Assembly (NCBI RefSeq): GCF_021742065.1
Contig: NZ_JAKKIE010000012.1
Coordinates: 1-64,000 of the forward strand
Source: Rhizorhapis sp. SPR117
GTDB lineage: Bacteria > Pseudomonadota > Alphaproteobacteria > Sphingomonadales > Sphingomonadaceae
DNA: 64,000 bases
Direction of reading: 5' to 3'
Shown here: positions 57,257 to 64,000 of the stretch, in pieces
How positions within the stretch are numbered: the first letter of the stretch is position 1
How the letters are laid out: each line of letters opens with the position of its first letter
Notes under the pieces: generated by a model
What the model was told of the DNA's origin: nothing
What the model saw: the letters and a program-made list of their open reading frames with translations, nothing else
The model's database searches: none
Made by a program: the position numbers and the translations under genes

Positions 57257-57886
57257 CTAGCGGCCCCGGGAGCGGGTTTGGCTTGGGTTTGGGGATCGAC
57301 TATTTTTCCGATCCCGCCACGACAGGTGATCGCGAGCGTCTTGCCTTCGGCCAGGTCGCCGGTCTTGCCGGAGAAAGCGGAGCTGATGGTCGATCCGCTT
57401 GCCGCCTACGAGGTGCGTGGCGGTCTTGGTGTCGATGGCGACGATCGGGCCGGTATAGGTGCCGTCGTCTGCCGGGGCCTCGGCCGCCGACTTTTCGGCG
57501 GCCGTGGGGACGTAGAGGCCCCTTAGAAGCTCCGTGCCTCGATCTTCGCCTGTTCGTCGGGGTTCGTCGCCAGGCGCTTCGCCGCTTCCGTCAGACTGGC
57601 GTGCCACGCGCGCGTCCCGCGCCGCGATGGGCTGGCCTCGCGCTTGGCGCTCGAAGTCGTCGGAGCCTCGTCCCTCTCGCCTGATGCGACAGAGCTGGTC
57701 GAATAATCTCTGCTCGGTCGATCCACGGCTTAGTTCCTCCTGCCAGTGTTTGAGCCCGTCCCCTATATCATAAGATCGTGGGTTCGTCCGGTGCAGTATA
57801 TCGTGGACCTGTATTTCCACCCCATCGCCGAACTCGGCGTGAATGGCCTCTAGCCCTGCCGGCGTTCCGTCTTGGATTCGCGCCAT
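57257..57886 (-). pseudogene. Decayed gene with a KfrB-like C-terminal domain (multiple frameshifts)
   Basis: The N-terminal segment reads ARIQDGTPAGLEAIHAEFGDGVEIQVHD. A middle part continues in another frame (RAWHASLTEAAKRLATNPDEQAKIEARSF). The first frame then resumes with GLYVPTAAEKS and TYTGPIVAIDTKTATHLVGGKRIDHQLRF, and at an extra C near 57370 it passes to SGKTGDLAEGKTLAITCRGGIGKIVDP. Joined, the C-terminal part looks like a KfrB domain, a short beta-rich module of plasmid proteins. The whole is broken by at least two or three slips. Identification of the domain is by pattern only. Confidence 0.55.
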
Positions 57887-58055
57887 TGTTGCGATCGACG
57901 CGCCCCGGCCGATCCGCTCGAACCGCTTTAGTGTGTTCTCGAAAGCATCGTTTTTCTAGACGCGCACCATTGCGGACATATGGTAGGGCATCCGCCGTCT
58001 CACCGACGGCCTCAACAGGCGGCGCGGGATAGGCGCTATTCGGCAGGAGGTTTCA

Positions 58056-58676
58056 ATGCAGATTGCAGTTCTGACGTTCGATGGCTTCAACGAGCTGGAT
58101 TCGTTCGTCGCTGCCGCAATCCTGAACCGTCTAAAGGCGAAGGGCTGGGCGGCGCATATCACATCCCCAACAGAGCAAGTCACGTCGATGAACGGCGTCA
58201 CCATTTCCCGCCAGCGCCCGATTGAATTCGCGGCCGAAGCTGACGCCGTGCTGATAGGCAGCGGGATTAAGACGCGCGAGATTGCCGCCGACACCGAACT
58301 TCTGTCACGCTTCAAGCTCGATCCCTCGCGCCAGCTCATCGCCGCGCAATGCTCGGGCACACTCCTTCTCGCCAAGCTCGGCCTGATCGGCGGTTTGCCA
58401 GCCTGCACGGACCTGACCACAAAGCCGTGGGTCATCGAGGCGGGCGTGAAGGTGCTCGATGCGCCATTCGTGGCGCATGGGAATGTGGCGACTGCTGGCG
58501 GGTGCCTCGCGTCGCAATACCTAGCGACGTGGATGATCGCGCGCGGGGCCTCGCTGCGCGATGCCGAAGAGGCCATGCACTACGTCGCGCCGGTTGGTGA
58601 GAAGGCGCTATATGTCGATCGGGCGATTGCGGCCGTCTCGCCGTTCCTCAGTGCCGATCGGTCGCTCGCGGCCTGA
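58056..58676 (+). CDS. DJ-1/PfpI-family protein
   Basis: A 206-residue protein of the class I glutamine-amidotransferase-like fold, with the nucleophile-elbow Cys99 in AAQCSGTLLLAKLGLI and GNVATAGGCLASQYLATWMI, as in DJ-1/ThiJ proteins. They include isonitrile hydratases, chaperones and stress proteins, so the reaction is open. Start ATG 58056 follows AGGAGG. A decayed piece of a homologue of its 5' end is found at 38170. Confidence 0.9.
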   Translation: MQIAVLTFDGFNELDSFVAAAILNRLKAKGWAAHITSPTEQVTSMNGVTISRQRPIEFAAEADAVLIGSGIKTREIAADTELLSRFKLDPSRQLIAAQCSGTLLLAKLGLIGGLPACTDLTTKPWVIEAGVKVLDAPFVAHGNVATAGGCLASQYLATWMIARGASLRDAEEAMHYVAPVGEKALYVDRAIAAVSPFLSADRSLAA

Positions 58677-58689
58677 CGCGGCGATCGGA

Positions 58690-58743
58690 TCAACCTTGGG
58701 CTGGGAGCTGCACTCGCTTTACACCACGGCCGTCTTTCCCGAG
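58690..58743 (+). pseudogene. C-terminal fragment of a GNAT acetyltransferase
   Basis: The frame reads [15 protein letters not shown], matching the very end of the intact GNAT protein at 46079 (LGWELLSLYTTAVI). It directly precedes cobQ. The rest of the gene is missing here; the N-terminal part lies at 61166. Confidence 0.7.
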
Positions 58744-58751
58744 GCCGTCGC

Positions 58752-60200
58752 ATGGGCGCTGTGATGCTTCAGGGCACCGGCTCCGATGTTGGCAAGTCGG
58801 TCCTCGTCGCCGGGCTATGCCGCGTCCTTGCCAATCGCGGACTAGCGGTTCGGCCCTTCAAGCCGCAAAACATGTCCAACAACGCTGCGGTAACGATCGA
58901 TGGCGGCGAGATTGGTCGTGCCCAGGCCACACAGGCGATCGCGTGCCGGGTCGAACCAACGGCCGATATGAACCCCGTGTTGTTGAAGCCCCAAGCCGAC
59001 CGGACTGCCCAACTCATCGTCCACGGGAAAGTGCGAGGCACACTCGCGGCCGGCAATTTTCGCGAAGCCCGCGCCGCTCTGTTGGACGATGTGCTGGCGA
59101 GCTATCGGCGTCTGCGCGCGCAATGCGATATCGTGGTGGTCGAGGGTGCCGGTTCCCCCGCCGAAATCAATCTGCGCGCAGGCGATATCGCCAATATGGG
59201 TTTCGCCCGCGCGGCTTCCGTGCCGGTCATCCTGGTTGGCGACATCGATCGCGGCGGGGTGATCGCGGCAATCGTCGGCACGCGCGCGGTGATCGATCCC
59301 GAAGACGCGGCGATGATCCACGGATTCCTCATCAACAAGTTTCGCGGTGATCCCGCGCTTTTCGAGGACGGTTATCGCGACATCTCGCGCCTGTCGGGCT
59401 GGCGCGGCTTGGGCGTGGTGCCCTGGCTCGCCGATTGTGCGCGGCTGCCAAGTGAGGATGCGGTCGTGCTGGAAAAGCAGGGCGCGCTCACCTCCGACAG
59501 ATTGCTGATCGCCTGCCCCATCACGCCGCGTATCTCCAATTTCGACGATCTCGATCCACTCAAGCTCGAACCGGGCATAGAACTGGCGATGATCCCGCCA
59601 GGCCAACCGATCCCGGCCGAGGCTGCTTTGATCGTGCTGCCGGGTTCCAAGGCGACGATCGCCGATCTCGCCGCGATCCGGCGCGAAGGCTGGGATATTG
59701 ATATCCTCGCCCATCGCCGTCGTGGCGGCGCGGTGCTGGGCCTGTGCGGCGGCTATCAGATGCTCGGCAAGCGGATCGCGGACCCGTACGGCATCGAGGG
59801 GCCACCCGCGGACGTGGCGGGCCTCGGGCTGCTCGATGTCGAAACTGTGCTCGCAGGCGACAAGGCGCTGCGGCGGGTTTCGGGCGAGGCGCTGGGCGAG
59901 CGCTGCGAGGGATATGAGATACACATCGGCACGACCTTCGGCTCCGACACGGCGCGCCCGCTCGTGCACCTCGATGATGGGCGGAGTGATGGTGCGATGA
60001 GCGCCGACGGCCTGGTCTCGGGCACCTACCTTCACGGGCTGCTGGCGGACACACGGCAACGCGCGGCATGGGCCGCGCGGCTTGGCGGCAAGGGTGGGGG
60101 CGTCGATTATCACGCCTCGGTTGATGCTGCGCTTGATGGCCTTGCCGCCGAACTCGAACGGCATATCGATATCGATGCGATACTCGCCCTTTCAGCCTAG
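58752..60200 (+). CDS. cobQ: Cobyric acid synthase
   Basis: A 482-residue enzyme for amidation of the corrin ring in the B12 pathway. P-loop GTGSDVGKS at about 8-16, [54 protein letters not shown]. The C-terminal glutamine amidotransferase has its Cys in [13 protein letters not shown]. The length is typical. The start overlaps a GNAT remnant. No other cob genes are beside it, and no cobalamin riboswitch is seen upstream. Confidence 0.96.
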   Translation: MGAVMLQGTGSDVGKSVLVAGLCRVLANRGLAVRPFKPQNMSNNAAVTIDGGEIGRAQATQAIACRVEPTADMNPVLLKPQADRTAQLIVHGKVRGTLAAGNFREARAALLDDVLASYRRLRAQCDIVVVEGAGSPAEINLRAGDIANMGFARAASVPVILVGDIDRGGVIAAIVGTRAVIDPEDAAMIHGFLINKFRGDPALFEDGYRDISRLSGWRGLGVVPWLADCARLPSEDAVVLEKQGALTSDRLLIACPITPRISNFDDLDPLKLEPGIELAMIPPGQPIPAEAALIVLPGSKATIADLAAIRREGWDIDILAHRRRGGAVLGLCGGYQMLGKRIADPYGIEGPPADVAGLGLLDVETVLAGDKALRRVSGEALGERCEGYEIHIGTTFGSDTARPLVHLDDGRSDGAMSADGLVSGTYLHGLLADTRQRAAWAARLGGKGGGVDYHASVDAALDGLAAELERHIDIDAILALSA

Positions 60201-60233
60201 CAGACCAAGGCCAACAGCAGCCTCGCTTCGCTT

Positions 60234-60653
60234 CTAGCTGGCACCGGCATAGGCCGGTTCGGCAATCCGGCCGGCCTTGTCGTCCAGCTCGGCGCGCGCG
60301 AGTCGGACCCCAATGCCGACCTTGCTCAACGTGTGGGGGATCGGCGGGCTGAACTTGGAGACGCCGACCGAGATGGTCTCGATCGCGGGGAATTGGCGGA
60401 GCAGGCCGATCGCGACCGCCTCGCCAAGCGCTTCGAGCGTCTGATATTTGGCCTCGCCCGCGAGCGCCACGACCGCATCCACCACGCCGTCATAGCGGAT
60501 CGACCCGCTCAACTTGTCATCCCGATGGGTCGTCGTCGGCGCCAGCGTCGCTTCCACATCGAAGCTGAATTTCTGCCCGAGGCTGCGTTCTTCCTCGAAC
60601 AGACCGTGATAGCCGTAGGTCTGCAAGGCGGTGATCTGGATGGTGGTCAACAT
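60234..60653 (-). CDS. folB: Dihydroneopterin aldolase
   Basis: A 139-residue protein of the tunnelling fold: TALQTYGYHGLFEEERSLGQKFSFDVEATL, then SIRYDGVVDAVVALAGEAKYQTLEALGEAVAIGLL, and VGVSKFSPPIPHTLSKVGIGVRL. It converts dihydroneopterin in folate synthesis. It is convergent with cobQ and stands without other fol genes. Confidence 0.94.
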   Translation of the reverse strand: MLTTIQITALQTYGYHGLFEEERSLGQKFSFDVEATLAPTTTHRDDKLSGSIRYDGVVDAVVALAGEAKYQTLEALGEAVAIGLLRQFPAIETISVGVSKFSPPIPHTLSKVGIGVRLARAELDDKAGRIAEPAYAGAS

Positions 60654-61165
60654 AGCGGTCCGTCGCTTGAAGGTGGATCGGATTTCCCGATTGCCCAGGC
60701 GCGGGGCTCGACCGCTCGCGCTTCCCGATGGTGCTCCATCTCAATCGCCAGTCGCGCGAACGCGGTTTACTAGCGCGCCGCAACAAGCCTCTCAACTGCA
60801 ATGGTGTCGGCCGCTCTTGCCGACTTTGTGGCTGGCGTGGCATCAACGGCCCATGACGAAGCCGACTCTGAGCCTTAGCGCGGTCTGGTGGCGCTCCCTT
60901 TAGGGCGCGGCATGTCGTCATATTTGCGACCATCGCCGCCGTGCTCGGGGCGATGGTTGAATCAGCAAAACGTCACCTGTCACGGCGGTCCCGTCTCCGA
61001 CGCCACGGCGGATATGGAGCCCGCCGATCACGCGAATGGGCTGGAAACCGCCGCGCGCCTGTGCGCGTGCATCATGGATACGGAGGCGGTCGGCGCCGCC
61101 CTCGCGCCGTGGGCCGGAACCCGCTCAACCGGCCAAATAGGCATTGATGTATGCTAGGCGGGGAT
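60654..61165. other. Gap without a supported gene
   Basis: About 510 bases. A 42-codon frame at about 60725-60860 ends with CNGVGRSCRLCGWRG and a later frame reads AARLCACIMDTEAVGAALAPWAG, but neither has context. Decayed DNA is likely. Confidence 0.4.
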
Positions 61166-61258
61166 ATGGCTGAAAACGATCTGATGGCCGATCCCGGCAT
61201 AGTGGCGACGTGGATAAAAGGTTGGACCACCGCCCGCGAGACGCCGGCCCCCGTCGGA
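61166..61258 (+). pseudogene. N-terminal fragment of a GNAT acetyltransferase
   Basis: Starts MAENDLMADPGIVATWIKGWTTARETPAPV, matching the N-terminus of the intact GNAT at 46079 (ADEDLVADPRIVATWIKGWTLARETPPPV) at protein and DNA level. Similarity stops after about 30 codons. The C-terminal fragment lies 2.4 kb to the left. Confidence 0.75.
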
Positions 61259-61641
61259 TCTTTGTTCAGGCGTTCTAGGCCTCAGCCTATGCGGCCTATC
61301 GGCAATGAATTAAGCACATGCACGTCCTACTCGATCACATTCCCCATCATTTGCGGGCGTGTTGGAACAGCCGGCGGCACGCTCCCGAAAAGGAAGGGTG
61401 CCTGCCTCTGAACCGGGTGCGTCCTGTTCGCGGTCCTGGCCGCACGTATTGAACACTGATCCTTGGGCCTTTCGTCGCGCGCCATACCCATCGCGGCGAT
61501 GGTCGGGGCAGGCAGGGAAGCCCGACAATGGAAACCGTGCCCGAACGCACTATATGCTTCATACGGCCCGCTGCTCTGCCCCCGAGCAACGAGGCCAACC
61601 ACCCCCGGCGGCGGCCATCCCCCCCTTGCGCTACCGCCGGG
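61259..61641. other. Gap without a supported gene
   Basis: About 380 bases after the GNAT fragment. No frame is convincing. It leads into a cluster of hairpins and palindromes. Confidence 0.4.
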
Positions 61642-61657
61642 GGACCATATTTGGTCC
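61642..61657. repeat. Hairpin GGACCA-TATT-TGGTCC
   Basis: A perfect six-base-pair stem immediately before palindrome copy 2, in the same place where copies 1 and 3 have a GC-rich hairpin. Confidence 0.55.
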
Positions 61658-61659
61658 AC

Positions 61660-61679
61660 CGTAGTCGACCGCGACTATG
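61660..61679. repeat. 20-bp palindromic repeat, copy 2
   Basis: CGTAGTCG-ACCG-CGACTATG, six bases of each arm perfectly paired plus near-symmetric ends. It shares the preceding GTCCACC with copy 1. Confidence 0.6.
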
Positions 61680-61719
61680 CGAGCTCGAGAAACGAGTTCG
61701 CCGCCGCGCAGCGGAAAAA

Positions 61720-61738
61720 GGGGCCGCTGAACGGCCCC
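61720..61738. repeat. GC-rich hairpin like the terminator at 57173
   Basis: GGGGCCG-CTGAA-CGGCCCC followed by CTTCCC. It precedes palindrome copy 3 by 13 bases, as the hairpin at 57173 precedes copy 1. Confidence 0.55.
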
Positions 61739-61751
61739 CTTCCCTGCCCGC

Positions 61752-61771
61752 CATAGTCGCTTTCGACTATG
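61752..61771. repeat. 20-bp palindromic repeat, copy 3
   Basis: CATAGTCG-CTTT-CGACTATG, perfect eight-base arms. The most symmetric of the three copies. Confidence 0.65.
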
Positions 61772-61798
61772 CGGGATCTGGCGCGCGCGCCGCGCTCG

Positions 61799-62029
61799 TC
61801 AACCGCGCCCCGTGACAAAGAACATCAACAGCGAGCCCGCGCCGGCCAGGATGAAAAACCAAGCTCCGATCCGGCCGAACCTCTCAAGGGTCCGGATCAG
61901 CAGCGAATGGCCGTAGGAGCTGAACTCCTGAACGCCCGCCATATTGCGCCGCTTGAACGCGCGCTTGTTGGTCCAGAAGATGATGGCGACGCCGATCGCC
62001 AGAAACACAAGACCCATAACCAAACGCAT
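61799..62029 (-). CDS. Small membrane protein, two helices
   Basis: A 76-residue protein: MGLVFLAIGVAIIFW, then a basic loop (TNKRAFKRRN) and AWFFILAGAGSLLMFFV. AAGGGA precedes the ATG. No function known. It overlaps in another frame with the 3' part of the longer frame upstream. Confidence 0.6.
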   Translation of the reverse strand: MRLVMGLVFLAIGVAIIFWTNKRAFKRRNMAGVQEFSSYGHSLLIRTLERFGRIGAWFFILAGAGSLLMFFVTGRG

Positions 62030-62321
62030 GGGTTATCCCTTCCTGCCGTAGTCTTGGCGGCTCGCTGCACTCCCGAATCTCTCGGAAGCTGATGCGTCTA
62101 ACGCCGCACCTGTCCAGCAACCCCGCCATATCCGGGTCCAGCAATGCCACAGCATCATGGACCCGTATGTCCGCGTGCCGATGATCGTAGCCGCGTAGTT
62201 CCTCGCCATCGTGAACCGGATGCGCGAATAGCTCGGTAACGCCGCCAGGCAGCGCCGGGCCGGCCTCTAGCAGCACGTCCCGCGTTCGCCTCGGCACAGT
62301 GAGCGAAGGCTTGCCGGCCAT
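61884..62321 (-). CDS. Hypothetical protein downstream of SRAP gene (3' end uncertain)
   Basis: Starts two bases after the SRAP TGA (TGACCATG), which suggests coupling. The first 85 residues are protein-like (TRDVLLEAGPALPGGVTELFAHPVHDGEELRGYDHRHADIRVHDAVALLDPDMAGLLDRCGV). After FREIRECSE it becomes arginine-rich and overlaps the small membrane gene in another frame, so its natural stop may have been lost by a frameshift. No family recognised. Confidence 0.5.
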   Translation of the reverse strand: MAGKPSLTVPRRTRDVLLEAGPALPGGVTELFAHPVHDGEELRGYDHRHADIRVHDAVALLDPDMAGLLDRCGVRRISFREIRECSEPPRLRQEGITHAFGYGSCVSGDRRRHHLLDQQARVQAAQYGGRSGVQLLRPFAADPDP

Positions 62322-62323
62322 GG

Positions 62324-62944
62324 TCAGAGCATCGCCGCCTGTGCCGGAGCGGGCGGATAGACTCGCGTCACGAGCAGGCTACCCTTGGGCAATGCGCGAA
62401 GCACGTCGTGCGCCGGAACATCCGGATCGAGCCAGCCGGACCACTGATCGCGGGGGAGCGGTATGACCTGGCGACTGTGGTAGGGAGCGACATCCTCCCC
62501 CGGCTCGGTCGTCAGCATGGTGAAGGCTTCGCCGATCTCGGTATGCTCCCGCCAGATGCCGGCGATGCAAAACCAGGGATGATCGCGCAGCGTGAACAGC
62601 CACTTTGTCTTGCGCTTCTGGCCGGGCTGCTCGGGCCTCGTATGCTCGTAGAATCCGTCCGCCAGGATCAGGCAGCGATGCGAAGTGAAGTCCCGGCCCT
62701 CCGACCGAAAATTATACACCGGCTTGCCGTTCGGGCCCGGCCAGCTCCAGCGCCGGTTGACCAGTTCTCCCGCGCCGCGTGTTCCTTCGACACTCCGCAC
62801 GATCGGGGCGGTATCGCTGATCCTGATGTCCTCGCGGGCCGCAACGTTCGGCGTGCCCTCGGGCGTGCTGATCTTGATCTTGAGGTTGTCGAAATCCTCG
62901 ACGATCGAAGCGATGTCGACCTCCAGCCGGTAATCGTTACACAT
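62324..62944 (-). CDS. SRAP-family protein (YedK/HMCES), abasic-site DNA-protein crosslinker
   Basis: A 206-residue SOS-response-associated peptidase-fold protein. Cys2 follows the start Met, as the crosslinking nucleophile; Asn78 (VYNFRSEG), Glu100 (LADGFYEH) and the His of APYHSRQVI are the other active-site positions. It shields abasic sites in single-stranded DNA by covalent linkage. ATG with AGGAGGG upstream. It is divergent from a second SRAP gene, with a LexA box between them. Confidence 0.93.
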   Translation of the reverse strand: MCNDYRLEVDIASIVEDFDNLKIKISTPEGTPNVAAREDIRISDTAPIVRSVEGTRGAGELVNRRWSWPGPNGKPVYNFRSEGRDFTSHRCLILADGFYEHTRPEQPGQKRKTKWLFTLRDHPWFCIAGIWREHTEIGEAFTMLTTEPGEDVAPYHSRQVIPLPRDQWSGWLDPDVPAHDVLRALPKGSLLVTRVYPPAPAQAAML

Positions 62945-62983
62945 TCGCCCTCCTGTCGCAGCCGCTGCTTGCCGTTAGCCATC

Positions 62984-62998
62984 GTTCCCTGTATGTTC
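62984..62998. promoter_or_regulatory. LexA (SOS) box shared by the divergent SRAP genes
   Basis: GTTC-CCTGTAT-GTTC matches the alphaproteobacterial LexA consensus exactly. It is 40 bases before the leftward gene and ends five bases before the ATG of the rightward gene, so it can control both. Confidence 0.88.
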
Positions 62999-63003
62999 CG
63001 GCC

Positions 63004-63525
63004 ATGGACTCAAAGCCCCTCCCTTTCGATTCGGATGCTCCACTTGGGGCACGCCGTGCCATCATCCGGCGCAATCCCGAGACGATGCAAGAAATCGAGA
63101 TGCTTGAGGCGACCTGGGGTTCCAATCCCCGGTTCAGCGACGGCACGCCATTCCGCTTCGTGCGTTCCGAAGGCCGCACATTTCCAAGCCAACGCTGCCT
63201 GATTCCGGCCTCGGAATTCCAGATGACGGTCGGCGACAAGCGGTATCGCGTTACTCTCGACGGCGGCAACTTCTTCTATCTCGCCGGCATCTGGGAGCCT
63301 GCGATGGGCGAATGGCCGCTCTGCTACCGAATCGTCACGGTGCCTGCGAATCCCGAGATTGCCCGCTACCAGGAGCGGCATGGCGCGATCATCCACCGAC
63401 GCCAGGTGATGCAATGGCTCGACCATCAGATGCCCGAAATTGATCTTCTCGAGGCACCGCCTGCACGAACCTTCCTCATCAAAGAGATAATGGACGGCCC
63501 GCGTCAGGCCGCGCTGGCGCTATGA
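63004..63525 (+). CDS. SRAP-like protein lacking the catalytic residues
   Basis: A 173-residue relative of the neighbour: GRTFPSQRCLIPASEF, YLAGIWEPAM, RIVTVPANPEIARYQERHGAIIHRRQVMQWL are SRAP sequences. But the N-terminal MC motif is absent (starts MDSKPLPF), the Asn position is Phe (RFVRSEG) and the catalytic Glu position is Met (ASEFQM). It is thus probably non-catalytic, or it has another role. No ribosome site is visible before the ATG, and the LexA box sits directly upstream, so the message may be leaderless or begin at an internal ATG (63085). Confidence 0.8.
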   Translation: MDSKPLPFDSDAPLGARRAIIRRNPETMQEIEMLEATWGSNPRFSDGTPFRFVRSEGRTFPSQRCLIPASEFQMTVGDKRYRVTLDGGNFFYLAGIWEPAMGEWPLCYRIVTVPANPEIARYQERHGAIIHRRQVMQWLDHQMPEIDLLEAPPARTFLIKEIMDGPRQAALAL

Positions 63526-63729
63526 GCGGCGCTGCTTTTTGACACTCCTGCATCGCGCAGTTCGGGAATGGGCATGTCGATCTAGTAGTGCCCAGATTGA
63601 ATTTTCATATCCCGACGCGTGCCGGCGGAATGCTCACGACGCGAGGTCAGCCTGGGGCTACGGTGTCGAACATTCCGATTGATCTTCCCGCAGGGTGCGC
63701 GCGCTGCTCCCGGGTGCTAGTCGTCGCCT

Positions 63730-64000
63730 ATGGCCAGGTTCACGAACAAGCGCATCCTGATTACCGGCGGCACCAGTGGTATGGGGCTCGCTGGCGCCAA
63801 GCGCATCGTCGCCGAGGGCGGCGCAGTCATAGTCACCGGCCTGGACGCATCGCGAATCAGCGGAACTCGCAGATGCTTGGGCGAGAGCGGACAGGTTCTC
63901 TTCAACGACGCGGCTGATCCCGCTTCGCCGGACGCGTTGGCGGATGCGGTACGATCAGACGGTGGACTGGATGGTCTGTGGCTGAACGCTGGCTATGCCG
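63730..64000 (+). CDS. SDR-family oxidoreductase, N-terminal part (runs off the window)
   Basis: The frame starts MARFTNKRILITGGTSGMGLAGAKRIVAEGGAVIVTG with the Rossmann glycine motif TGGTSGMG, and reaches LDGLWLNAGYA, the NAG-type motif of classical short-chain dehydrogenases. Cofactor NAD(P)H. Only 90 codons are inside the window. No clear ribosome site. The substrate cannot be judged. Confidence 0.82.
   Translation, partial: MARFTNKRILITGGTSGMGLAGAKRIVAEGGAVIVTGLDASRISGTRRCLGESGQVLFNDAADPASPDALADAVRSDGGLDGLWLNAGYA

Noticed and set aside
58676..58752. Possible cobalamin riboswitch before cobQ
   Set aside because: Only a 75-base gap, filled by a GNAT remnant; no room for, and no sign of, a B12 box.
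57210..61771. Palindromic repeats as dif or attC sites
   Set aside because: The arms do not resemble Xer-binding or attC core sequences, and no integrase or cassette array is present.

Overview
The window reads as high-GC alphaproteobacterial DNA, most likely from a sphingomonad (Sphingomonas, Sphingobium or a close relative). The basis is three TonB-dependent receptors, an ECF sigma/FecR pair, a Ros/MucR regulator, an imuA-imuB-dnaE2 cassette under a GTTC-N7-GTTC LexA box, and several small proteins of a sphingomonad type. No rRNA, tRNA or CRISPR array is seen. The gene mix (fragments of two different insertion sequences, a toxin-antitoxin operon, two extra primase-like genes, many broken genes) suggests an accessory island or a large replicon that has been rearranged.

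Layout. 1-5.8 kb: ECF sigma factor, FecR, STN-type TonB receptor and a lasso-peptide isopeptidase cut off at its 3' end by an IS630-type element. 6.0-9.2 kb: a tightly overlapping operon of Phd-type antitoxin, PIN toxin and two paralogous nucleotidyltransferase/HEPN proteins, with a palindromic operator and two possible tiny trailing genes. 9.2-11.5 kb: Toprim protein, MarR regulator and a frameshifted gene. 11.9-15.8 kb: two tandem flavodoxin-fold quinone reductases and a phosphoketolase. 16-20.2 kb: DnaG-like primase, cysteine-free MucR-like protein and small hypotheticals. 20.6-24 kb: stress-type block (HisKA_2 kinase, PRC-barrel, ferritin-like DUF2383, DUF4142, GlsB). 24-27.7 kb: IS110 element abutting an orphan cyoA, divergent from an MFS gene.

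28-38.3 kb holds two convergent iron/redox blocks. One has a TetR regulator with a clear operator, a siderophore-interacting protein broken by one stop codon, a frameshifted FAD monooxygenase and an O-methyltransferase. The other is an overlapping operon of TonB receptor, PepSY protein, small membrane protein, a second O-methyltransferase and a membrane protein, divergent from an AraC/PchR-type regulator. 38.5-42.7 kb has a second TonB receptor translationally coupled to a Tat-exported PLP aminotransferase. 43-51 kb is oxidative-stress and detoxification metabolism (peroxiredoxin, GST, GNAT, Dps, FMN reductase, dienelactone hydrolase) ending in an MFS exporter with a fused MarR-like domain.

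51.2-57 kb is the SOS mutasome (imuA-imuB-dnaE2). 57-61.8 kb is rearranged: a decayed KfrB-like gene, a DJ-1/PfpI protein, cobQ, folB, two pieces of a GNAT gene in permuted order, and three copies of a 20-bp palindrome, two of them next to terminator-like hairpins. 61.8-63.5 kb has a divergent pair of SRAP (YedK/HMCES) genes sharing a LexA box, of which one has lost the catalytic residues. The window ends inside an SDR oxidoreductase gene.

Physiologically the main themes are TonB-linked uptake, oxidative/envelope stress and the SOS response. The best candidates for something not well described are the antitoxin-PIN-2x(NTase/HEPN) operon, the TonB receptor plus periplasmic aminotransferase pair, the MFS-MarR fusion, and the palindrome-flanked cobQ/folB segment.
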